DNA of 57,747 nt from Saprospiraceae bacterium (GTDB lineage Bacteria; Bacteroidota; Bacteroidia; Chitinophagales; Saprospiraceae). The stretch lies in assembly GCA_015490175.1 (NCBI GenBank), contig WFYJ01000063.1:1-57747 (forward strand), read 5' to 3'. Below are positions 51,718-57,747 of this stretch, piece by piece; position 1 is the stretch's first letter, and each line of letters starts with the position of its first letter. Position numbers and translations under genes: made by a program. The notes under the pieces are model-generated. The model was not told where the DNA came from. It searched no databases and worked only from the letters and a program-made list of their open reading frames with translations.

Positions 51718-52561
51718 ATTTCAGCGATTTGGGTTCGTCGAGCGTCACCTTGGAAAAGTGGATGGTTACCTGCCAGGCACCCGTAGCGGGAGTGAACACT
51801 TCGAGTGTACGAAGATAGGAAAAAAGCGTTCCGCCCTCGTCGGGCTGCCAGGCGTCGAGCCGGCAGATCAGCTCTTCGTCGCGCAGCGGGTCGTACAGGC
51901 GCATTTTGCGCAAGCGCCAATCAGGGCCGAACCACCAGGCGCCATCGTATCGGCGGCCATCGGACTCGAGCACGTACCACACACTGTCGATACGGGCCTC
52001 ATATTGCGTGCCCGGCAGCACGGGGTTGCCGAGCAAGAGCATCTGCAGCTCCTGAAAGCCGAAGGGCAACCCGAACCGGCGGCGCAGGAGGCCGATGTCG
52101 TCGGCCAGGTACTGCTTGTTGAGCCGGTCGAGCACGAAAATGCTGTCGGGGCGCACCAGCACCCGCGCTGCCTCCACGTTGTATTTGCGGAAAGCAAGCA
52201 TGAGGGCGCTGTCGCGTTGCAGCCGGATGACGGCGCTGATGCGCTCGTGCCCTCCTTCGCCATCGAAGTCGATGCGCGCACGCCCGCTGAGCCAGCGCGC
52301 CGGCACCTGATGGCGCGCCACGCGCCGCACGATATAGTCGGCCGAACGGGGCCTGAGCTCCGTGGCCTGCACGGCTGTCGCCGGCTTGCAGCCACTCATC
52401 CACAGTGCGGCCAGCACGACCGTCAGGAGGAGGCTGCATTTGCCGAAAGGCAGAAAACTGCCCGGGGCGTGACGCACGACTTCCCCTGTACACCTTGGTC
52501 CGGCAGGAGGGACAACGTGAGAAATTTTCCTGCTCCCGCGCAAATCAATCCGGTTCATCAT
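51683..52561 (-). CDS. DUF4292-type lipoprotein
   Basis: The mature protein begins at the cysteine of MSGC and contains ARWLSGRARIDFDGEGG, VRPDSIFVLDRLNKQYL and LLGNP blocks typical of the DUF4292 family, envelope lipoproteins of Bacteroidota with a LolA/LolB-like fold. From ATG 52561 it has 292 residues, but the signal sequence is long. A GTG at 52477 would give a more usual lipoprotein signal. A minus-strand AATCTTTG (52587-52594) favours the upstream ATGs (52561 or 52558). A GAAA-hairpin word (52439-52451) encodes LPFGKC in the signal peptide. Confidence 0.75.
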   Translation of the reverse strand: MMNRIDLRGSRKISHVVPPAGPRCTGEVVRHAPGSFLPFGKCSLLLTVVLAALWMSGCKPATAVQATELRPRSADYIVRRVARHQVPARWLSGRARIDFDGEGGHERISAVIRLQRDSALMLAFRKYNVEAARVLVRPDSIFVLDRLNKQYLADDIGLLRRRFGLPFGFQELQMLLLGNPVLPGTQYEARIDSVWYVLESDGRRYDGAWWFGPDWRLRKMRLYDPLRDEELICRLDAWQPDEGGTLFSYLRTLEVFTPATGAWQVTIHFSKVTLDEPKSLKFEIPEHYTKVE

Positions 52562-52976
52562 GATGCAATAACGTTCGGTGCGGGCGCAAAGATTTTGCCG
52601 CTGCCCGCATTGTTGCATGAATATCCTTGCCTTTCGGCAAATGGCATCGCCACGCGGTTGGTCTGACGGCATGGCATGGTCGGGTCTCATTTGCCGAAAG
52701 GCCGGCATTTGCACGGCACGGCCCTTTGTGGCTAACTTCCACCATCCGCTGACGCAAAAAACGCACGCTCATGACTTCTTTCACCCGACGCGACTGGCTG
52801 CGCACCACGGGTCTGGCCGGCCTGGCAGCCCTCTTCCACACGCCCACCGAGCTGCTGGCAGGGCCTCATTTGCCGAAAGGCGAAACGCCCGAGGCACTCA
52901 TCCGGCTGAATGCCAACGAGAACCCCTACGCGCCTTCGCAGGCCGTACAGGACGCCCTCGTCCGCGCTTTCGCAAA
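52439..52976. repeat. Cluster of five GAAA-hairpin words
   Basis: Five exact copies lie within 540 bp: 52439-52451 (plus), 52629-52641 (minus), 52690-52702 (plus), 52869-52881 (plus) and 52966-52976 (minus, short form). They span the lipoprotein signal peptide, the divergent promoter gap and the start of the aminotransferase gene. This is the densest cluster in the window. Confidence 0.88.
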
Positions 52977-53886
52977 AGCCGCACGCTACCCCTATCTGGA
53001 GCGGCCCGTGCTGCGGCAGCGCCTGGCCGAAAAGCACGGTCTGACCGAAGCCCACATCCTCGACACGGTGGGCTCGACGGAAGGGCTCAAGATCGCGGGC
53101 CTGGTGCTGGGCGGCGCCACGGGCAGCATTCTGGCGGCCCGGCCCACCTTCCTGGCCATGCTCTCCTTTGCGGAAAAATTCGGCAGCTATATTGACTTCG
53201 TGCCGCTCGACGAGGCGCTGGTGCACGACCTCGACGCCATGGAGCGCCACATCAACAACCAGACGCGCCTGGTCTTCGTGTGCAACCCCAACAACCCTAC
53301 CGGCACCATCCTGCCGCCCGACGAGCTGGAGGCTTTCTGCCGGCGCGTGGCCCGGCGCTGCTTCGTCTTCGTCGATGAGGCCTATATTGACTACATCGAG
53401 CAGCCGGGCTATCCCTCGATGGTCAGGCTCGTGAAAGAAGGGCTCAACGTCATCGTGTCGCGCACCTTCTCGAAGGTGTACGGGCTGGCCGGCCTGCGCG
53501 TGGGCTACCTCATGGCCCGCCCCGACATCATCGCGCGCCTGGCCGACCACCAGGTGGAAAGGCCCAACCAGCTCGGCATCGCTGCGGCTCTGGCCGCCCT
53601 CGACGACGAGGCATTCTACCGCTACAGCCTCGAGCAAAACGCGCGTGCCAAGCGCTACGTCTATACCCTGCTCGACGGGCTGGGCCGCCGCTACGTGCCC
53701 TCGCATACCAACTTCGTGTTTTTCCATACGGGCAAGGATATCGACGAGGTCAACGCCTTCATGCGCGCCGAAGGTCTGTGGGTGGGTCGTCCCTTCCCCC
53801 CGCTGCGCGACTGGTGCCGCGTGAGTCTGGGCACGCCGGAAGAGATTGAGCGTTTCGGCGCCGCGCTGAAAAAAATGTACGGTTGA
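52771..53886 (+). CDS. Tat-exported PLP-dependent aminotransferase, HisC-like
   Basis: The first 30 residues form a twin-arginine signal (TRRDWLRTTGLAGLAALF). They are followed by a fold-type I aminotransferase close to histidinol-phosphate aminotransferase: NANENPY, NPNNPTGT, DEAYIDY, and the PLP lysine in SRTFSKVYGLAGLRVGY. The mature length, about 340 residues, is normal. Most HisC proteins are cytoplasmic, so the export signal implies a periplasmic enzyme folded with its cofactor before transport; the substrate is unknown. No other his genes are nearby. GAAA-hairpin words encode HLPKGE just after the signal and AFAKA a little later. Confidence 0.83.
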   Translation: MTSFTRRDWLRTTGLAGLAALFHTPTELLAGPHLPKGETPEALIRLNANENPYAPSQAVQDALVRAFAKAARYPYLERPVLRQRLAEKHGLTEAHILDTVGSTEGLKIAGLVLGGATGSILAARPTFLAMLSFAEKFGSYIDFVPLDEALVHDLDAMERHINNQTRLVFVCNPNNPTGTILPPDELEAFCRRVARRCFVFVDEAYIDYIEQPGYPSMVRLVKEGLNVIVSRTFSKVYGLAGLRVGYLMARPDIIARLADHQVERPNQLGIAAALAALDDEAFYRYSLEQNARAKRYVYTLLDGLGRRYVPSHTNFVFFHTGKDIDEVNAFMRAEGLWVGRPFPPLRDWCRVSLGTPEEIERFGAALKKMYG

Positions 53887-53916
53887 ACGAAGACAGGCAA
53901 CACCCCCGTGCCCATC

Positions 53917-53950
53917 GCAAAGCCGGCCCCACGGGTCGGCTTTGCTTTTT
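53917..53950 (+). terminator. Intrinsic terminator after the aminotransferase
   Basis: GCAAAGCCG (53917-53925) pairs with CGGCTTTGC (53937-53945), with further GC pairs inside, and TTTTT follows at 53946-53950. Confidence 0.88.
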
Positions 53951-54074
53951 GCCGCCCGGCAGGATGCCAAAATTCACTTCGCCCGCTGACTTTTTCCATC
54001 CACACATTGGCCAGCGTGGCTGCAGATTTGTCATGCATGCGATCCCGTTCACGTTTTCAAAAAAACGACGAACC

Positions 54075-54704
54075 ATGATTCCCGAACCATTGCTCCGCTT
54101 CAATGAGTGGATCAGTCAGCCGTGGCCGTGGTACGTGGCCGGGCCGATGATTGCGCTGGTGATGTTCATCCTGCTGTTTTTCGGCAAGGAATTCGGCATC
54201 TCGGCCAACTTCCGCGTGATGTGTGCAGCCGACGGCGCCGACCAGTGGGCCGATTTCTTCAAGTTCGACTGGCAGTCGCAGGGCTGGAACCTGCTGGTGG
54301 CCGTGGGTGCCATGTTCGGCGGTTACGTTGCAGCACACTACTTCACACCTGCCGACGGCCACATCGCCCATGTGTCGGCAGCCACGGTAGAAAGCCTGCG
54401 CGAGCTGGGAGTACCCGCTTTCGCATCGAAGTTTCACACCGAACCCGTCCAATACGAAGTGGGGCAGGTGCCGCTGGTGCCGGAATGGTACACCTGGCTG
54501 GCCCTGTTCGACTGGCGCGGCTGGTTGTTCATTGCCGTTGGCGGCTTTCTCGTCGGCTTTGGCGCGCGCTGGGCGGGCGGCTGTACCTCGGGCCACGCCA
54601 TCAGCGGGCTGTCGGCCCTGCAGTTGGGGTCGCTCTACGCCGTGATCGGCTTTTTCCTCGGCGGCCTGTTCATGACCTACGTCATCTTCCCGCTGATTTT
54701 CTGA
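54075..54704 (+). CDS. YeeE/YedE-type transporter, first half
   Basis: From ATG 54075 this 209-residue membrane protein has about four to five helices. The GGCTSGHAISG motif carries the conserved cysteine of the YeeE/YedE (sulfur transport) family, which moves thiosulfate or related sulfur compounds. It is half the length of fused YeeE proteins, and the next gene supplies a second GxCPGP-type half. The start at 54075 removes an unlikely polar extension. Confidence 0.85.
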   Translation: MIPEPLLRFNEWISQPWPWYVAGPMIALVMFILLFFGKEFGISANFRVMCAADGADQWADFFKFDWQSQGWNLLVAVGAMFGGYVAAHYFTPADGHIAHVSAATVESLRELGVPAFASKFHTEPVQYEVGQVPLVPEWYTWLALFDWRGWLFIAVGGFLVGFGARWAGGCTSGHAISGLSALQLGSLYAVIGFFLGGLFMTYVIFPLIF

Positions 54705-54739
54705 ACCGCTGATTCATTTACCATTAAAATCGAACAGCC

Positions 54740-55156
54740 ATGATGCGCATGTCTCGCTATATCCTGGTCGGAATCATTTTCGGCATCACGATGTACAAGT
54801 CGGAAGCCGTGTCGTGGTTCCGCATCTTCGAAATGTTTCACTTTCAGTCGTTCCACATGTACGGCATCATCGGCTCGGCCGTGGCCCTGGGCGTGCTGAT
54901 CGTGCAATTCATCAAACGGCGCCACCTGCGCTCGCTGGAAGGAAAGGAAATCGTCATCCCGGAAAAGGACAAGAGCTGGAAGCGCTACCTCTTCGGCGGC
55001 TTCGTCTTCGGGCTGGGCTGGGCCCTGACGGGCGTGTGCCCGGGTCCCATGTTCGTGTTGCTGGGTAGCGGCTACACCGTGTTGGTCGTCTATCTGCTGG
55101 CAGCTATTACCGGTACCTTCGTGTACGGACTGTTGCGGCCCAGGTTGCCGCATTGA
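54740..55156 (+). CDS. YeeE/YedE-type transporter, second half
   Basis: This 138-residue membrane protein has about four helices and the GVCPGPMFVLLGSG motif with its conserved cysteine, typical of the smaller partner in split YeeE/YedE pairs. It starts 35 bp after the first half and the two are presumably co-transcribed. Together they would form one sulfur-compound channel. No sulfurtransferase or beta-lactamase-like partner, often seen with such pairs, is in the window. Confidence 0.83.
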   Translation: MMRMSRYILVGIIFGITMYKSEAVSWFRIFEMFHFQSFHMYGIIGSAVALGVLIVQFIKRRHLRSLEGKEIVIPEKDKSWKRYLFGGFVFGLGWALTGVCPGPMFVLLGSGYTVLVVYLLAAITGTFVYGLLRPRLPH

Positions 55157-55197
55157 CGGAGGTGCCTTCCTGTGGCCAAGGGCCGACCGCAGGTTCA

Positions 55198-55605
55198 CTA
55201 CAGAAATCGCCGCTCGAAGGCATAGCGCTTCATGTAGAAATTGTAAAAAAACAGGATGCCCGTGACACATAGCTTGGTCACGTACTGGTAATGGTCGAAG
55301 AAAGGATGCTGCGTCAGTACCCAGATGAGCAGGGTGCCCAGCACGAGCCCTCCGCCCGACACGGCCATGGCCAGCACAAAGGCATGGCTCAGCTTGCGCT
55401 CGAGGGTGAAGATGAAGCGTTTCTGCAAACTGAAATTGACCAGTACGGCCACCGAATAGCTGATCACGTGGCTGGGCACCGGCTCCAGCCAGGTGTAGAC
55501 CAGCAGCAGGTACAGGCCGTAGTCCACGGCCGTGGCCAGGGCGCTGGTGAGCGCAAAGCGCAGCTTGAGCCGCACCAGCTCGCGCAGCCTGTCGCGCCGG
55601 CTCAT
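55198..55605 (-). CDS. GtrA-family membrane protein
   Basis: This 135-residue protein has a basic N-terminus and four hydrophobic helices. The LRFALTSALATAVDYGLYLLL helix region and VNFSLQKRFIF fit the GtrA family, whose members help move or use polyprenyl-linked sugars. Its ATG overlaps the stop of the nucleotidase gene as ATGA (55602-55605), which suggests coupled translation. Confidence 0.82.
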   Translation of the reverse strand: MSRRDRLRELVRLKLRFALTSALATAVDYGLYLLLVYTWLEPVPSHVISYSVAVLVNFSLQKRFIFTLERKLSHAFVLAMAVSGGGLVLGTLLIWVLTQHPFFDHYQYVTKLCVTGILFFYNFYMKRYAFERRFL

Positions 55606-56153
55606 GCTCCCCTTTTTTCGCGCTCCAGCTCGCGCTCGAAGAAGGCGCGCACCTCGGGCCAGTTGTTCACGCGGGTGAAGCGCGTCTCGTGCAGGTTGTG
55701 CGAGGCGGTATAGAGCAGTGCCTTGCCGCCGAACTTTTCCACATTGCTGACGTGGTCGTCGATCATATAGTCGCCGCTGAGGATTTCTTTGCTTCCGCAA
55801 AAAATCAGATTGCGCCACGGAATGAAGGGAAACTCGCGCCGCAGCCACTGGTATTTGTCGGACAGCGAATTGGGAAACTCCATGGCGGAGGTGGCCACGT
55901 ACACGTCGTAGTGGCCTACGAGCCAGCGCACCACCTCCTGCGCATGCGGCATCACGGGCAGGTCGAGGAAAAAGCCCGGATCGTGCAGGTGGTTGCGGAT
56001 ATGCGCCGCGCCGGGCAGATCGTAGATCTTTTTGCCGGCGTAGTCTTCGGGTTTCAGATCCTTGCCAAAGTACTTCTTGTACAGGGCCGTGAATTTGGGG
56101 ATGACGTCGGCCAGCACCTCGTCCATGTCGATGATGATGCGTTTGCGGGACAT
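55602..56153 (-). CDS. 5'(3')-deoxyribonucleotidase, HAD superfamily
   Basis: The 183-residue protein begins MSRKRIIIDMDEVLAD, with the DMDEV nucleophile motif of the NT5C family. The later TSAMEF (motif II) and DYMIDDHVSNV (motif IV) complete the HAD set. It would dephosphorylate deoxyribonucleotides or a related phosphate. I chose ATG 56153; the frame is open further upstream but enters a non-coding repeat region. It forms an overlapping pair with GtrA. Confidence 0.87.
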   Translation of the reverse strand: MSRKRIIIDMDEVLADVIPKFTALYKKYFGKDLKPEDYAGKKIYDLPGAAHIRNHLHDPGFFLDLPVMPHAQEVVRWLVGHYDVYVATSAMEFPNSLSDKYQWLRREFPFIPWRNLIFCGSKEILSGDYMIDDHVSNVEKFGGKALLYTASHNLHETRFTRVNNWPEVRAFFERELEREKRGA

Positions 56154-56530
56154 GTGGGTTGGTTTTGAATGGGTTCTTCTGTCATCGGCGACAAAGCAGC
56201 ACAAAGGTATGCGCCACCCGATACAGTTCGGGATTTTCTGACGACAGGCTTTTTGGTGACGGAGTGAGTAGTGACGCACGGCAGTGCGTCTGGCGGCAGT
56301 GCGTCTGTCTGTTCGAGAATTTTTGACAATGGATATTGAGGAGAGTGCCGATTGGTCCGATTTCACCATCCAAACGAAGCATGGCAGCCGGCGGCAGCAT
56401 GCATTGCGCGCGCATTTGCATGCAAATGCCGACCTTTGCCACGGCCCGGCGGGCGGCATTTGCCGAAAGGCAAAGACAACGAGCACCGCGCCGGAGCCGG
56501 CGCATCACAAACCCGCAAAAATCCGAAGCC
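56154..56530. other. Divergent gap with palindromes
   Basis: This 377-bp gap between the nucleotidase (minus) and the YqeY-like gene (plus) holds no gene I can support. It has a minus-strand TACCTTTG box (56202-56209) for the nucleotidase, a direct repeat of GGCAGTGCGTCTG near 56279-56306, a perfect palindrome (56412-56429) and a GAAA-hairpin word (56459-56471). Confidence 0.6.
56412..56429. repeat. Perfect 18-bp palindrome
   Basis: GCATTTGCATGCAAATGC is its own reverse complement. It shares the GCATTTGC edge of the iterated word, whose nearest copy is 30 bp downstream, but it lacks the GAAA loop. Confidence 0.85.
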
Positions 56531-56980
56531 ATGTCTCTGGAAAAACGCATCAACGAAGACATGAAAAAGGCCATGAAGGCCGGCGACAAAGCCGCCATGC
56601 GTGCGCTGCGCGCCGTAAAGTCGGCTATCCAGTTGGCCAAGGCCGAGAAAGGCGACAGCGCGCTGCCGCCCGAGCGCGAACTGGCCATCCTGCAAAAGCA
56701 GGTCAAGCAACGCAAGGACTCGCTGGCCATCTACGAAAAGGAAAACCGGCCCGACCTGGCGCAGAAGGAAGCCGAAGAGATCGCCGTGCTGGAGCGCTAC
56801 CTGCCCGAGCCCCTGAGCGAAGAAGCGCTCGAAGCCGAGCTCAGGCGCATCATCGCCGAAGTGGGCGCCACCAGCATGAAGGACATGGGCAAGGTGATGG
56901 GCAAAGCCACCAAAGAGCTGGCCGGCCGCGCCGACGGCAAAACCATTTCGGCCAAGGTACGCGAGCTGCTGTCGGCCTGA
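56531..56980 (+). CDS. GatB/YqeY-domain protein
   Basis: The 149-residue protein is the stand-alone form of the helical domain found at the C-terminus of GatB. It starts MSLEKRINEDMKKAMK and has the RYLPEPLSEE and GKVMGKATKELAGRADGK blocks of the YqeY family. It may bind tRNA or aid amidotransferases, but its role is not established. The ATG at 56531 gives the family start. A GAAA-hairpin word lies 60 bp upstream. Confidence 0.88.
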   Translation: MSLEKRINEDMKKAMKAGDKAAMRALRAVKSAIQLAKAEKGDSALPPERELAILQKQVKQRKDSLAIYEKENRPDLAQKEAEEIAVLERYLPEPLSEEALEAELRRIIAEVGATSMKDMGKVMGKATKELAGRADGKTISAKVRELLSA

Positions 56981-57204
56981 GTGCGTCAAACTTTTTCCCG
57001 TCACGAGACGTTGACCCACAGGTTTTTGGCGAGAAATTTGCACAAAGCCCTTGACACGCATGGCCAAAAAGCCGAAATTGCGCATCGTGCCTGCAAAACT
57101 GCACGTTCCTGTCCCTTCGAACATTCCACTTCTCGCCCCAAAAGCCCGAGCAATACCGGCCCCCCACAGCCGAACAAAAACGCACTCAACCAACCCGGAA
57201 GTTC

Positions 57205-57609
57205 ATGGTCCGTCATCAAGCGCTTACCCTTGCCTCCGACCTGCACAACCTGCGTGAGGTGGAAAAGCTGCTGCAGCAGCTCATCGAAGAGTACGGCATC
57301 AGCAAGGACAAATATGCCGACATGCTCATCAGCCTGACCGAGGCCGTTTCCAATGCCATTCGCCACGGCAACCGCCTCGACAAGCGCAAGTGCGTGCACA
57401 TCAGCTTCCAAATCGAAGGAGAAGAGATCCGCTTTCGCGTCATGGACGAGGGCGAAGGCTTCGACTACCACAGCCTGCCCGATCCCACGGCACCTGAAAA
57501 CCTGGTGCGTTGCGGCGGCCGCGGCGTATTCCTCATGAAACAGCTCAGCGACCGCATGAGCTTCAAAAACAACGGAAGCACCGTAGAGATGTGCTTCAAA
57601 ACCGCATAA
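57205..57609 (+). CDS. RsbW-like anti-sigma factor ATPase
   Basis: This 134-residue GHKL-fold protein has the N box EAVSNAIRHGN, the G1 box DEGEGFD and the G2 box GGRGVFLMK, as in serine kinases that regulate anti-anti-sigma proteins. It would bind ATP in the cytoplasm and act in a partner-switching pathway. No sigma factor or STAS-domain partner is visible in the window, so its target is unknown. A clear terminator follows. Confidence 0.87.
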   Translation: MVRHQALTLASDLHNLREVEKLLQQLIEEYGISKDKYADMLISLTEAVSNAIRHGNRLDKRKCVHISFQIEGEEIRFRVMDEGEGFDYHSLPDPTAPENLVRCGGRGVFLMKQLSDRMSFKNNGSTVEMCFKTA

Positions 57610-57632
57610 GCAAACATGCTCATATCGTGCTG

Positions 57633-57665
57633 AACCCGTGTCCGCCTGTGCCGACACGGGTTTTT
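57633..57665 (+). terminator. Intrinsic terminator after the RsbW-like gene
   Basis: AACCCGTGTC (57633-57642) pairs perfectly with GACACGGGTT (57653-57662) and runs into TTTTT. Confidence 0.88.
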
Positions 57666-57704
57666 GCTTTGGCTTTCGCCAAACGCTTCCTCCACTGCTG
57701 CCGC

Positions 57705-57747
57705 TATCTTTGCCCGGACAAAACAGCGTGCCCATGTCGTCCCACCC
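57705..57747 (+). CDS. Possible start of a further gene (partial)
   Basis: TATCTTTG (57705-57712) is followed 21 bp later by an ATG at 57734 that stays open to the end of the window (MSSH...). Only four codons are visible, so no product can be named. A GAAA-hairpin word (57671-57683, minus strand) lies between the preceding terminator and this box. Confidence 0.3.

Overview
This is a GC-rich chromosomal segment from a member of the Bacteroidota, most likely Saprospiria-like; the lineage call is an inference. The support is: two proteins with C-terminal type IX secretion (T9SS) sorting domains, a long PKD-repeat metalloprotease, FadL-type and DUF4292-type envelope proteins, the short archaeal/eukaryal-type ProRS, and many Bacteroidota-style -7 boxes (TAnnTTTG, usually TATCTTTG) with few Shine-Dalgarno sequences.

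Layout. 1-540: gene-poor, repeat-bearing. 541-7609: rlmN (minus), then fabH, efp, accB, accC and an MsbA-like ABC exporter (plus), a fatty-acid initiation and carboxylation group. 7791-18452: secreted and envelope proteins: a T9SS protein, a small predicted beta-barrel, an unrecognised 1142-aa exported protein, and a 1616-aa reprolysin-like metalloprotease with 14 PKD domains. 18591-34082: the translation and transcription core: rpsU, xerC-like recombinase, hpf, tRNA-Thr/Tyr/Gly/Thr, tuf, tRNA-Trp, secE, nusG, rplK, rplA, rplJ, rplL, rpoB, rpoC. 34083-42571: a dispersed repeat, a FadL-like porin, an aromatic plus Arg/Ser-rich secreted protein, proS, a small acidic protein, a FemAB-like acyltransferase, a methyltransferase and a TMEM220-like membrane protein. 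42677-48313 (minus): infB, nusA and rimP in the usual order but separated by 444- and 522-bp gaps full of hairpins and repeats. 48564-57747: a MobA-like nucleotidyltransferase, hflX, an EnvC-like LytM protein, a DUF4292 lipoprotein, a Tat-exported aminotransferase, a split YeeE/YedE pair, GtrA and a deoxyribonucleotidase (overlapping ATGA), a YqeY-like protein and an RsbW-like ATPase.

The strongest unexplained signal is a short, highly iterated DNA word found 29 times on both strands, in genes and gaps. It is TTT followed by a mini-hairpin whose loop is GAAA: TTTGCCGAAAGGC (15 copies), TTTGGCGAAAGCC (5) and TTTGCGAAAGC (9). The stem changes on both sides together while the TTT and the loop stay fixed. 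A second signal is a dispersed intergenic repeat of about 180 bp in three main copies (after rlmN, after rpoC, and between rimP and nusA).
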